From a virus: 49,335 nt of DNA. Below the pieces are notes generated by a model. It ran no database searches. It worked only from the letters and a program-made list of their open reading frames with translations, and was not told where the DNA came from. A program made the position numbers and the translations under genes. Shown here in pieces: positions 1-6,684 of the stretch (positions are counted from its first letter, which is position 1; each line of letters starts with the position of its first letter). Location of the stretch: positions 1 to 49,335 of IMG/VR virus record IMGVR_UViG_3300031839_000948; one strand, given 5' to 3'.

Positions 1-7
1 GGGGGGA

Positions 8-83
8 TGGCTGGGGCGGCGGGACTCGAACCAACAACTTCCTGGGTAACAACCAGGCGTTCTGCCAATTGAACTACACCCCA
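8..83 (-). tRNA. tRNA-Asn (anticodon GTT)
   Basis: Read on the minus strand, the sequence folds as a full cloverleaf: acceptor TGGGGTG (83-77) pairs with CGCCCCA (18-12), D-arm GTTC/GAAC, anticodon stem CCTGG/CCAGG enclosing TTGTTAC with anticodon GTT at 50-48, and a T-arm with loop TTCGAGT and one T-C mismatch. The discriminator is G and CCA is encoded at 10-8, both normal for bacterial tRNA-Asn. It lies at the 3' end of the early operon, and its 5' ten bases overlap the end of the resolvase gene, so it is probably cut out of that transcript. Confidence 0.95.
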
Positions 84-595
84 AGGTTAATCGCATACAT
101 AGCTATACAAGCGGCGTCAGCTAGGCCGTCGTGAGGTTTTCTCTTTGCTCCAGGGGTAAGGTCTAGCTTAGGCAAACGGGACGTTACAGCGTAAATAGAG
201 CGTCCTTTACCAGTACCAGGCACACCAGCTAAGATTGATTTAATCCATGCTGATGCTCGAACCTCTGTAAGAGGGATACCAAACGAGGCCACAGTTGCTA
301 CCCATAGACCATATCCATAGCCACAACTGAACATCGAGGTCACACCCTGCCCCGGCATAGCGTGTTGTTTCTCTAATACAACAAGTCTCACGTTGTATTT
401 TTCAGACAAACACTTGATTGCATATGCCATTCTTGGGGCAAGGTACTCCCTCTTTGAGCCTTTACCGACACCAATAGTAAAGTCTTGCTTAGTCATATAA
501 CTAGCAACAACGGTTCCCTTGTTATCTAAGGCAACAAGGGCTCCATCTTTACCTGGATCGATACCTACGTACACATCTGTCTTACTATCGGGCAC
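74..595 (-). CDS. RuvC-like Holliday junction resolvase
   Basis: The 173-residue protein has the RNase H-fold layout of RuvC: GIDPG near the N-terminus (Asp13), a hydrophobic strand ending in LVVLEKQ (Glu75), and a C-terminal HDGLADAACIA block (Asp156, Asp160). These acidic residues are the expected metal-binding set. In phages such enzymes resolve recombination branches before packaging, which fits its place after Rad52-like, nuclease and SSB genes. The start is GTG at 595, overlapping the stop of the preceding small gene. The TAG stop lies inside the tRNA-Asn gene. Length is close to the usual 150-180 residues. Confidence 0.88.
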   Translation of the reverse strand: MPDSKTDVYVGIDPGKDGALVALDNKGTVVASYMTKQDFTIGVGKGSKREYLAPRMAYAIKCLSEKYNVRLVVLEKQHAMPGQGVTSMFSCGYGYGLWVATVASFGIPLTEVRASAWIKSILAGVPGTGKGRSIYAVTSRLPKLDLTPGAKRKPHDGLADAACIAMYAINLGV

Positions 596-836
596 TTACC
601 ATCTCTTGTGTAAGACCAAAGGTTGAGCCGTTTGATGGAGAGCGGTACCAGTACAGTCCCTCATCACCATCGCTAAACAGCGCACCCATTAAGTTACCCG
701 TAGTATCTACTGATATGACAGTTACTCCGTCTTCTATAATCTTGCATAGAGATGATCTCATAGCATTGATAGTGTGGGGAATAACCATAACAGGGCCTAC
801 TGTATCATCGATTTCAGAAGCCATACTTTTCATCAT
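585..836 (-). CDS. Small protein of unknown function between SSB and resolvase
   Basis: This 83-residue reading starts at ATG 836 (ATGATG), with AAGGA ten bases upstream, and overlaps the last 23 bases of the SSB gene. A longer reading of the frame back to 1082 is only a shadow of SSB. The protein is globular looking, with hydrophobic strands (VGPVMVIPHTINAM, DGVTVISVD, GLYWYRSP) and no motif I recognise. Its stop overlaps the resolvase start, so it is translationally linked within the recombination operon; a role there is inferred only from position. Confidence 0.7.
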   Translation of the reverse strand: MMKSMASEIDDTVGPVMVIPHTINAMRSSLCKIIEDGVTVISVDTTGNLMGALFSDGDEGLYWYRSPSNGSTFGLTQEMVSAR

Positions 837-1272
837 ATCCAGCGTTTCCTTGTGCAACAGAGCTTCCGTTTTGTTGAGAGGTAGTCGGAGGATAGGCTGA
901 TGGCGCTGACCCATGCTGCGCTTGTTGCGCTTGTGGCGGAGCACCGCCCTGTGCAGACTGAGCTTGTCCCTGCTGTTGCTCGGCTTCTCCAACGCGAGAA
1001 ACAGACGAAGCAACGATTGCCGTAAACCAAACCTTTTGCCCGTTCTTCTCATATGATGAATGCTTAATAGCTCCTTCAACACTTATCAGTTCTCCTTCTC
1101 GAAGAGAAGAGATCAACTCTCCTGTCCGACCAAACCCTTCTACAGAGTGTGTAGTATCAAACCTTCTCCCATCGTGGATAATCTTCCAGGTTCCCATTCT
1201 AAACGATGTTGCAGACCCACGGCTTTGTGGCTCGCTCTTTACTTTTCCAACTAGCATTACTTTATTGATCAC
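814..1272 (-). CDS. ssb: Single-stranded DNA-binding protein (SSB)
   Basis: The 152-residue protein has an N-terminal OB-fold (about residues 1-95): INKVMLVGKV, a TSFRMGTWKI strand, VEGFGRTGELISSLREGELISVEGAIKH, then KVWFTAIVAS. A Gln/Ala/Pro/Ser-rich linker follows, ending DEKYGF. That final aromatic residue recalls the SSB tip that recruits partner proteins, although the usual run of aspartates is weak here. The start is GTG at 1272 behind TAGGAG, overlapping the nuclease gene by 11 bases. It would coat single strands during replication and annealing. Confidence 0.88.
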   Translation of the reverse strand: MINKVMLVGKVKSEPQSRGSATSFRMGTWKIIHDGRRFDTTHSVEGFGRTGELISSLREGELISVEGAIKHSSYEKNGQKVWFTAIVASSVSRVGEAEQQQGQAQSAQGGAPPQAQQAQHGSAPSAYPPTTSQQNGSSVAQGNAGYDEKYGF

Positions 1273-2227
1273 GATCTTCTCCTACTGAGACTTTAATTTT
1301 ATGGGATTTCTTGAGCCAACGTGACTCTTGAACATGTTCTTCTGCAAACGGAAAGCATCGTTTGTAGTACCTGCAATAGTCGCAGGGGAAAGACAACCGA
1401 CCTTTCTTGTCCGGCCCATGTGGTCTTTCAATATCTTCTGGCTCAATGCTCTGAACCACCCGTCTAAACTTATCTTTGATGTTGACTACAGCGTCAGCAT
1501 CATACTTGATCCACTGTCCATGCAAGGCAGACACGGGCAACCAACTGCCATCGTCAAACACCTCTGCATCCTTTGCGCCTGCTGTCTTACTATACGCTAC
1601 CAAGTAAGCCCACTCGTAGCCCTTGCTGGCCATGTAAGACTGCACCTGATTGTAGTATGAATCATCAGGGCCTAAGCCCTCTTTCCTAAACTTACCAAAG
1701 CCATACTCAGACATGGACTTAACTTCTAAGATTGCATGTATTGGTTCACTGGACTGTGTCATCACAACCATTGAGCCATCTGGGTGACCACTGATTTTAG
1801 CAGTATGTCCTGGCTTAATAGGAACTTGAAGCATTACCTCCTCTTGCTCATTAAGCGCACCAAATAGTGTACCTGCACCGCTCTCCTCAAATGCCTCCAT
1901 CAGTGCAGATACAAGGATTGCTTCTGTTGTATCTCCAACAATAAAGGCAAGCTTAGATGCAGCATCAATACCAAGCCCGCTCTCTTCAGCATGGTGGTAC
2001 TGATATGCCAACTGTCTAATGCAAGTACCGCTCTGTGATAAACGCAGACCACCAGTTGAGTCTCGAACTTCATGCAACTGCCTAAGTATTGACTCACCAA
2101 GCTTTTGTGCTGAGTGATTGCTGCTCAATAGCTTTGCTGGTTTAGCAAGCCTATCAGCTATTAATGACGCCAAGTCAGGCATCCACAACTCAGAACCATT
2201 CGGTTCAATTATATGATTCCACTTCAT
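1262..2227 (-). CDS. Cas4/RecB-type PD-(D/E)XK nuclease with four-cysteine cluster
   Basis: Counting from ATG 2227 (behind GAGGA), the 321-residue protein shows the RecB nuclease core: GHPDG (Asp150), ILEVK (Glu168, Lys170) and a QVQSYM helix (Gln195). One early cysteine (Cys69, SGTCIRQ) and a C-terminal CDYCRYYKRC (Cys282, Cys285, Cys291) match the iron-sulfur arrangement of Cas4 and AddB-type nucleases. In phages such enzymes resect ends for a partner annealing protein, here the Rad52-like gene upstream in the same operon. No CRISPR array or other cas gene is present, so a CRISPR role is unlikely. An in-frame start at 2266 is possible but has no better ribosome site. Confidence 0.85.
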   Translation of the reverse strand: MKWNHIIEPNGSELWMPDLASLIADRLAKPAKLLSSNHSAQKLGESILRQLHEVRDSTGGLRLSQSGTCIRQLAYQYHHAEESGLGIDAASKLAFIVGDTTEAILVSALMEAFEESGAGTLFGALNEQEEVMLQVPIKPGHTAKISGHPDGSMVVMTQSSEPIHAILEVKSMSEYGFGKFRKEGLGPDDSYYNQVQSYMASKGYEWAYLVAYSKTAGAKDAEVFDDGSWLPVSALHGQWIKYDADAVVNIKDKFRRVVQSIEPEDIERPHGPDKKGRLSFPCDYCRYYKRCFPFAEEHVQESRWLKKSHKIKVSVGEDRDQ

Positions 2228-2543
2228 AAATATTATCCTCATCAAGAGATTTAATATGGTCAGCAAGAACGTAGAGGCTCAGTCCACTACCCGTACTAAC
2301 CATGGCCATGCGGCCTATTACACTTACAAGATCACCAGACTTTGCTAGCTTCTCAACTATACGCGCTGGCCTACCAAGGGCCATCAACGGAACACGCAGG
2401 TCATATTTTCTGTACTGCTCACTTGGATTGTAAAGCTTTGCTATTACTTTAGTTCCAGAGTTTTTAGTATGGCCCATATTTGAAACACCCTCAAGGTATC
2501 CAATAAGCGTCACACTATTAGGGAACTTATGTTTGAATGACAC
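2205..2543 (-). CDS. Second SSB-like OB-fold protein
   Basis: The 112-residue protein has an SSB-like strand order: NSVTLIGYLEGV, KVIAKLYNP, YDLRVPLMALGRPARIVEKL, then SGDLVSVIGRMA and LYVLADHI. The arrangement resembles a minimal OB-fold without the C-terminal tail of the SSB at 814-1272. I chose the GTG start at 2543 because GAGGAGG lies six bases before it; an upstream ATG at 2570 lacks such a site. It overlaps the nuclease gene by 23 bases. Presence of two OB-fold proteins in one operon suggests distinct roles, perhaps one for replication and one for annealing; this is inference. Confidence 0.62.
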   Translation of the reverse strand: MSFKHKFPNSVTLIGYLEGVSNMGHTKNSGTKVIAKLYNPSEQYRKYDLRVPLMALGRPARIVEKLAKSGDLVSVIGRMAMVSTGSGLSLYVLADHIKSLDEDNIYEVESYN

Positions 2544-2784
2544 TATCGTCCTCCTCAAAACAATCGACACATGTCACCACACCTGTGTCGTCATCTATAT
2601 GTTTGATTCCATTCTTCGAGTACCAATGTTCGCAGTTGTTGCATATATCTGCTGGTTCACAAAACTCTTGGTCTCCAACGAGATATCCATGAACTCTGCA
2701 CCCAGTACACCAGAACTCATCTAAGTCCTGTACTATTTTTAGTTCGCTTTTAAGTGAGCTTCTTTGGCATACATCACACTTCAT
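2527..2784 (-). CDS. Small cysteine-rich, probably zinc-binding protein
   Basis: The 85-residue protein has four CxxC pairs: Cys3/Cys6, Cys26/Cys29, Cys48/Cys51 and Cys72/Cys75, plus Cys42. They suggest two zinc ribbons or knuckles. The rest is acidic. The ATG at 2784 overlaps the previous stop as TGATG, with GAGGGTGAG immediately before it; an in-frame GTG one codon earlier is too close to the ribosome site. Partner and function are unknown; nucleic-acid or protein binding is plausible for such ribbons. Confidence 0.65.
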   Translation of the reverse strand: MKCDVCQRSSLKSELKIVQDLDEFWCTGCRVHGYLVGDQEFCEPADICNNCEHWYSKNGIKHIDDDTGVVTCVDCFEEDDSVIQT

Positions 2785-3074
2785 CACTCACCCTCATAGA
2801 ATCTGTCGGAGTTGTAGTCAGGTACTTCTTTCGGTTCATACGATGCAACCCGTCTGGCGTGGTGGTATCCACTCGTTGCGCTTATCGAGTTCAAGGCTCT
2901 GATTAGCCCCACTTTCTTTGTGGGTAGCTCGAATACGGACACTTCTATAGCCGTGTCATTGTCGGTGTCTTCGATGAAGGTTTTGGCTGCTCGTGTAGCC
3001 TCTGCTTTGTTGGCGTAGAAGGTAACCGTTGGTCCTTCTTCGTGTTCCCATCGATATACTTGGTAGATTTTCAT
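2784..3074 (-). CDS. Small accessory protein, unknown function
   Basis: The 96-residue protein starts MKIYQVYRWEH and contains a predicted helix FYANKAEATRAAKTFIED, then a strand-rich middle (AIEVSVFELPTKKVGL). Its layout is like the many small phage proteins that begin MKIY and carry an NKAEA helix, whose function is unknown to me. It ends Glu-Gly-Glu because the next gene's ribosome site (GAGGGTGAG) is translated. Start and stop are coupled to both neighbours through TGATG junctions. Confidence 0.65.
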   Translation of the reverse strand: MKIYQVYRWEHEEGPTVTFYANKAEATRAAKTFIEDTDNDTAIEVSVFELPTKKVGLIRALNSISATSGYHHARRVASYEPKEVPDYNSDRFYEGE

Positions 3075-3403
3075 CACTCACCTCCTTCGTTTATTGAAAT
3101 CATTACGACCTTGTCCGCGCGTAGCTTCTGAGACTCTTCCATATGAAAAGCCTCGACGGCATCCAATCCGTAGTGCCGCCTGAGTCGCTTCTCGAAATGC
3201 TTCAGAGTTGCTGCTATTGAGTCAAGCAGTTCGAGCTTAGTCTCTGCACGCTGCGAATAGATTTCGCGAATATCGTCGCCCCATTTGTCCTTACTGCGCT
3301 CGTAATCTTTACGCGCCCTGGTCCGCATCCTGCGTATAGCAGTGTTCAGGACGCACAACTCATACCAAGACAGCCCAGCCGTGTCTGATTCTATAAAGTC
3401 CAT
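3074..3403 (-). CDS. Small helical accessory protein, unknown function
   Basis: This 109-residue protein is strongly helical and charged, with LNTAIRRMRTRARKDYERSK and KLELLDSIAATLKHFEKR segments suggesting a coiled coil over residues 20-80. No known motif is visible. It begins at ATG 3403 in a TGATG junction (preceding sequence GGGGGTGAG) and ends Asn-Glu-Gly-Gly-Glu, the C-terminal Gly-Gly-Glu coming from the ribosome site of the next gene. Confidence 0.62.
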   Translation of the reverse strand: MDFIESDTAGLSWYELCVLNTAIRRMRTRARKDYERSKDKWGDDIREIYSQRAETKLELLDSIAATLKHFEKRLRRHYGLDAVEAFHMEESQKLRADKVVMISINEGGE

Positions 3404-3612
3404 CACTCACCCCCTACGTTACGGCGCCTTGCAATCACAGCTTCGCAAATACGTTTGAGAGTAAAGAGGTCGTCCATGTCGAGGCATTCATCCAGCAAAT
3501 CCTCGTTTACGATAACGGAAGCATGGATAGCGGGTTGAAAGGGTTGCGCTGAATCGACACATACATTGAGAATCCATTTGAATGAGTCAGGTAGTTGGAC
3601 CTTGTCTTCCAT
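3403..3612 (-). CDS. Small accessory protein, unknown function
   Basis: A 69-residue protein containing PDSFKWILNVCVDSA, an acidic LLDECLDMDDLFTLKRICEAV helix, and a basic IARRR end followed by Gly-Gly-Glu. I recognise no family. The ATG at 3612 is coupled to the preceding stop by GGAGGTGAGTGATG. Base composition resembles its neighbours, so it is likely a genuine, co-translated member of the block. Confidence 0.6.
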   Translation of the reverse strand: MEDKVQLPDSFKWILNVCVDSAQPFQPAIHASVIVNEDLLDECLDMDDLFTLKRICEAVIARRRNVGGE

Positions 3613-3863
3613 CACTCACCTCCATTGTGTGCTGAGAGTTTCTGATTGAGTTCGGAGATTGCTGCTTCGAGCACGGGGTGGTCTGCTGATCGTAAATAGC
3701 GGGGAGACATTACGGCTGCGAAGTACATAGGGCGCTTGCCGGGTATCCGATAGAGCGACATATTCTCAAGGTGACAGTAGTAAATGTCCGTCATTGGTCG
3801 GCGTTTACCTTTGTGATCCTCGTCGCGTTCGACGTATATCCATTCGTAGGTATCAACCGGCAT
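3612..3863 (-). CDS. Small accessory protein, unknown function
   Basis: The 83-residue protein starts MPVDTYEWIYVERDEDHKGK, has a central strand-like YYCHLENMSLYRIP and a C-terminal helix HPVLEAAISELNQKL, then Gly-Gly-Glu. No family recognised. The ATG at 3863 is joined to the Rad52-like gene's stop by GGAGGTGAGTGATG, so it should be translated by ribosomes finishing that gene. Being immediately downstream of the annealing protein does not by itself show a shared role. Confidence 0.62.
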   Translation of the reverse strand: MPVDTYEWIYVERDEDHKGKRRPMTDIYYCHLENMSLYRIPGKRPMYFAAVMSPRYLRSADHPVLEAAISELNQKLSAHNGGE

Positions 3864-4630
3864 CACTCACCTCCCTGTTTGGCCAGACGCTCTTTAAATG
3901 TCGAATAGTTTCCAACTGCAGTGTCAAACACATCGTCTTTGTGCCAAGTAAATAAACGAGAAGACGCTTCCAGAAGCTCATCCAATGTCATATTGGAAGG
4001 AACAAACTCCTCTTGACCAAGACCATGGAACTTTCCGTCTTTGTATGAAGCTGTTGCAGCCTCCATTACAAGCGGAATATTCTCACGAAGAACACCCTGA
4101 TTACGAAGAACAGAACGAATGCTTTCCAGCCTTTCCTGTCGTGGGTCTGGCGGATACAAGTGCTTTTGTAGCTCTTGTACCGAAGGCGCAATGCCGTACT
4201 TGGTCTGCTCTCCTCGCTTTGAAGCGATTACAATGTAGTGCTTAGGGCAGGACGGCCTCTCTGTAGACAGGTTTACCTTGGTCTCACCCAATGAGTAAAG
4301 GTGTCTACCAATGCCCCACTTTACAGCGGCCCTCTTGAATGCGTCAGAGATTCCACCCTTGTCGCCCTCAATATTAGTATTGCCTGCACCATCAGACTTA
4401 GTGACCCACTCGCCATCTACCTTAATAGATAGCTCACACATGTTCTTACCATTGGGCGTCTCGAAGTACTTGTCTTGCCAGTTACCCGGACCAACGGCTG
4501 AGTCCAGTCTATTCATTACAGCACGCGCATCCAGATAGCAGAGCACACGCGCCCAGCTTCCAAACGACCTATCAATACGCCAGAAAACATCTTCATCATC
4601 GAAGGGTTTTGTCAGTTTATTCCAATCCAT
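3863..4630 (-). CDS. Rad52/Sak-type single-strand annealing protein
   Basis: The 255-residue protein carries the Rad52/Rad22 family signature: RVLCYLDARAVMNRLDSAVG, strand ELSIKVDGEWVTKSDGAG, and DAFKRAAVKWGIGRHLY (about residues 96-112), typical of phage Sak-like recombinases that form rings and anneal complementary strands. The C-terminal 100 residues are more divergent and may bind SSB or other partners. The start is ATG 4630 behind AAGGAG; a TTG two codons earlier is unlikely. It overlaps the HTH gene by 14 bases. With the downstream nuclease and OB-fold proteins it forms a complete recombination set. Confidence 0.88.
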   Translation of the reverse strand: MDWNKLTKPFDDEDVFWRIDRSFGSWARVLCYLDARAVMNRLDSAVGPGNWQDKYFETPNGKNMCELSIKVDGEWVTKSDGAGNTNIEGDKGGISDAFKRAAVKWGIGRHLYSLGETKVNLSTERPSCPKHYIVIASKRGEQTKYGIAPSVQELQKHLYPPDPRQERLESIRSVLRNQGVLRENIPLVMEAATASYKDGKFHGLGQEEFVPSNMTLDELLEASSRLFTWHKDDVFDTAVGNYSTFKERLAKQGGE

Positions 4631-4922
4631 TATCAATCTCCTTTTTGAGATACATTGCCAGGTTTTGAAGACTACCTAAAAAGGTAGCTGAAGGGACTCC
4701 TTGTGGAGCCATAAGCCTCTTTATGAGGACATGTGTTGGGGGATAGCCCCGCTTTACTATGTGAGCGATATCGGGGGATGTAACCCCAGCATCGCGAAGC
4801 AACTGATTAACTGTGATACCCCTTGCTGATGCTACAAGGGACAGTCTGTGGCGGAATGATTCCACCGGGAGGTCTGTTCTTTTCTTCTTACCCACTGTTA
4901 ACCCGTTGTTATCAGGTGTCAA
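4617..4922 (-). CDS. Small helix-turn-helix protein
   Basis: The 101-residue protein contains a probable XRE-like helix-turn-helix: RLSLVASARGITVNQLLRDA, then SPDIAHIVKRGYPPTHVLIKRLM (about residues 25-70), with SATFLG as the following helix. It could regulate the operon or assist the helicase. The start is uncertain: TTG 4922 overlaps the helicase stop as TTGA but lacks a clear ribosome site; GTG 4895 is an alternative. It lies between the helicase and the annealing protein and was probably acquired as part of that operon. Confidence 0.6.
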   Translation of the reverse strand: MTPDNNGLTVGKKKRTDLPVESFRHRLSLVASARGITVNQLLRDAGVTSPDIAHIVKRGYPPTHVLIKRLMAPQGVPSATFLGSLQNLAMYLKKEIDNGLE

Positions 4923-6331
4923 GCAGGAAAGTCAGGTGACCAGTCTGGTTCTACGAACCCTTGGTCTCGTGAATCGTAGACACGTTGCACGTTTAGCTGA
5001 GAGTAGAGAGTGATGCTTTTCTTAGAGTGGTCGCGACTCTTAAGCGCTATCAACTCGAAGGGTTGCATCCGACATGCAAGCTCCTCGTTTGTGTACTCTT
5101 GACCCATTGGCTTCTTAGGCTTCTTGTATTGGAACTGACGATAGACACCAAAGGCAAGAGCGGAATCATGTAATGGTTTATCAGAGCCTCTAAAGTGGTG
5201 GGAGTTTGGGACACCCTTACGTCCCTCGCTAAAGGATTCTTCTGTGCCTCTATTAAGCTGCATCATAGATACAATAGCTACGTTCTCTTGCTTAGCGCAT
5301 CGCCGAAGGGTCTCGCTTATCTCATCAACTTCCCAAGAACGATTACGTGTACTTGGAAGGTGAGTTGGTGGACGTATTAGTTGTAAGTAATCAACCCAGA
5401 TAACCTTACATCCATGCTGTCTTGCCATCCTACGTATTGAAGACTCAACTGAGTCAGCAGTATTCGAGTTGTCATCAAGGTAAATGGGTTCCTTTGCAAG
5501 CATATCTGCAGCTTGCATTACCTCCTCAGCCTCAGCCTCAGACTTCTCATGCAATGCAGATATAGATACACCTGCAATAATAGAAGCCATACGGTCTACC
5601 AGCTTCCATCGTGGCATCTCAATAGAGAGTACACCCTGGGGTATACCTGATTGTGCAGCACGAAGGACAGCAGACACCAGGAACATGGTCTTACCAATCT
5701 CAGGGCGACCACCAATGATTGTCATATAGCCACGAGGCCATCCAACGTAATGCTCATCAAAGGAACCAAACCCAGTAGGTACATACTCTACTTCTTCACC
5801 GGACATAATACGTCCCCATGAAGCCTTGCGTTCTGCCGCAGCCTCTTGCATTGAGAGGATGCTCTTTATTGAATCAACGCCACCACTTACATCAAGCACT
5901 GATGTTTCTGCAAAGTTTATAATCTGGTCGGGCGGTAAAGTAAGGTCATCAAGGTGGCCAAGTATCTGCTTAGCAGAAAGCTCAAGCTGCCTAAGCCTAT
6001 TGAATGAAACTATTCTCTCAGCAAACTTTCTAAGTTGTTGGTCACTTACGATTGTGTCATCACCAAGACCACAAACATATGTAATACCACCAAAATTATT
6101 TATTGTTTTACTGCCTACACTATCTACTAATGAAACAACGTCAGCAGGTTGTCCTTCTGAAAATCTACTAACTATCCATTTATAAATATTCTTATGGTAC
6201 TCATTAGAAAATGAATTTAAATTTAGAACATCATCAACTAGTACTAGTTTAGTACCACTAGATACTAGTAGAGTTCCTAGTACTTGTTGTTCTGTCTGTC
6301 GTGGTTTGAGATTTCTCTCTTTATCGGTCAT
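4919..6331 (-). CDS. dnaB: DnaB-type replicative helicase
   Basis: The 470-residue protein follows DnaB: an N-terminal helical domain (EQQVLGTLLV... to about 120), a linker, and a RecA-like motor with Walker A GGRPEIGKT (Lys214), SIEMP (Glu238), Walker B VIWVDYLQLI (Asp314), QLNRGTEE and an arginine-finger-like HFRGSD. It unwinds DNA ahead of the fork. No primase or loader gene is visible, so host DnaG and perhaps host DnaC/DnaI would be used. It is the first gene of the early leftward operon, transcribed away from the repressor. ATG 6331 is preceded by AGGGG. Confidence 0.92.
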   Translation of the reverse strand: MTDKERNLKPRQTEQQVLGTLLVSSGTKLVLVDDVLNLNSFSNEYHKNIYKWIVSRFSEGQPADVVSLVDSVGSKTINNFGGITYVCGLGDDTIVSDQQLRKFAERIVSFNRLRQLELSAKQILGHLDDLTLPPDQIINFAETSVLDVSGGVDSIKSILSMQEAAAERKASWGRIMSGEEVEYVPTGFGSFDEHYVGWPRGYMTIIGGRPEIGKTMFLVSAVLRAAQSGIPQGVLSIEMPRWKLVDRMASIIAGVSISALHEKSEAEAEEVMQAADMLAKEPIYLDDNSNTADSVESSIRRMARQHGCKVIWVDYLQLIRPPTHLPSTRNRSWEVDEISETLRRCAKQENVAIVSMMQLNRGTEESFSEGRKGVPNSHHFRGSDKPLHDSALAFGVYRQFQYKKPKKPMGQEYTNEELACRMQPFELIALKSRDHSKKSITLYSQLNVQRVYDSRDQGFVEPDWSPDFPA

Positions 6332-6391
6332 GTCAGCCCCTTATTCTGCTGCTGTTGGTCGGTGGCCGCTTGCTTGGTCGGCTTCAGGGTG

Positions 6392-6406
6392 TTAACCCAG
6401 GGTCAA
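6392..6406. promoter_or_regulatory. Candidate operator in the helicase/repressor divergence
   Basis: On the minus strand the sequence TTGACCCTGGGTTAA is close to a perfect palindrome (TTRACCC-N-GGGTYAA). A second copy with 13 of 15 bases identical, TTGACCCCAGGTTAA, lies at 7732-7746 before the DUF932-like gene. This copy sits between the divergent helicase and repressor genes, directly before the repressor's ribosome site. A dimeric XRE repressor would fit such a site. No convincing minus-10 box could be assigned next to it. Confidence 0.5.
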
Positions 6407-6417
6407 GAGGTGGGCAA

Positions 6418-6684
6418 GTGAAAAGTCAAGATCATCCCGCACAAGGCTTTAGCCTTGTGGTTTCTAAGATTCTTCGCGAGCGTAGGCGAGACGCGGGCTT
6501 CTCTCAGCGGGCGCTTGCGGAGCGCGTCGGAGTGACGGCAGCAAGCATCTGCTACTACGAGTCAGGCAAGCGTGTGCCATCATTAACTACATTCATGAAG
6601 CTCAAGTGTGCGCTTGAGTTTTCTTTGCGTGATTGCATTACAATTATTGAGGTACTTAACAATGAAGAAGGCGTGGACTACTAA
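6418..6684 (+). CDS. XRE-family transcriptional regulator (probable phage repressor)
   Basis: The 88-residue protein has a textbook Cro/CI helix-turn-helix: ILRERRRDAGFSQRALAERV, then GVTAASICYYESGKRVPS and LTTFMKLKCAL. There is no oligomerisation or protease domain, so it is more Cro-like than lambda-CI-like. I chose GTG 6418 because GAGG lies seven bases upstream; a TTG at 6355 would extend it through the operator-like sequence. It is divergent from the helicase and overlaps the next gene, so it probably controls the early switch. Confidence 0.82.
   Translation: MKSQDHPAQGFSLVVSKILRERRRDAGFSQRALAERVGVTAASICYYESGKRVPSLTTFMKLKCALEFSLRDCITIIEVLNNEEGVDY

Larger units (their letters stand above)
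2782..3874 (-). repeat. Series of GGAGGTGAGTGATG stop/start junctions
   Basis: The 14-base junction GGAGGTGAGTGATG (minus strand), or a close variant, occurs at 3874-3861, 3623-3610, 3414-3401 (GGGGG variant), 3085-3072 and 2795-2782 (GAGGG variant). Each copy supplies the last codons GGA-GGT-GAG-TGA of one gene, the ribosome site of the next, and the ATG overlapping the stop by one base. As a result four unrelated proteins end Gly-Gly-Glu and one ends Glu-Gly-Glu. Confidence 0.9.

Noticed and set aside
585-1082. 165-residue reading of the frame between SSB and resolvase
   Set aside because: The first half is the shadow of the SSB linker; a good ribosome site places the real start at 836.
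1262-2227. CRISPR adaptation role for the Cas4-like nuclease
   Set aside because: No repeat-spacer array and no cas1 or cas2-like gene is present; the operon context is recombination.
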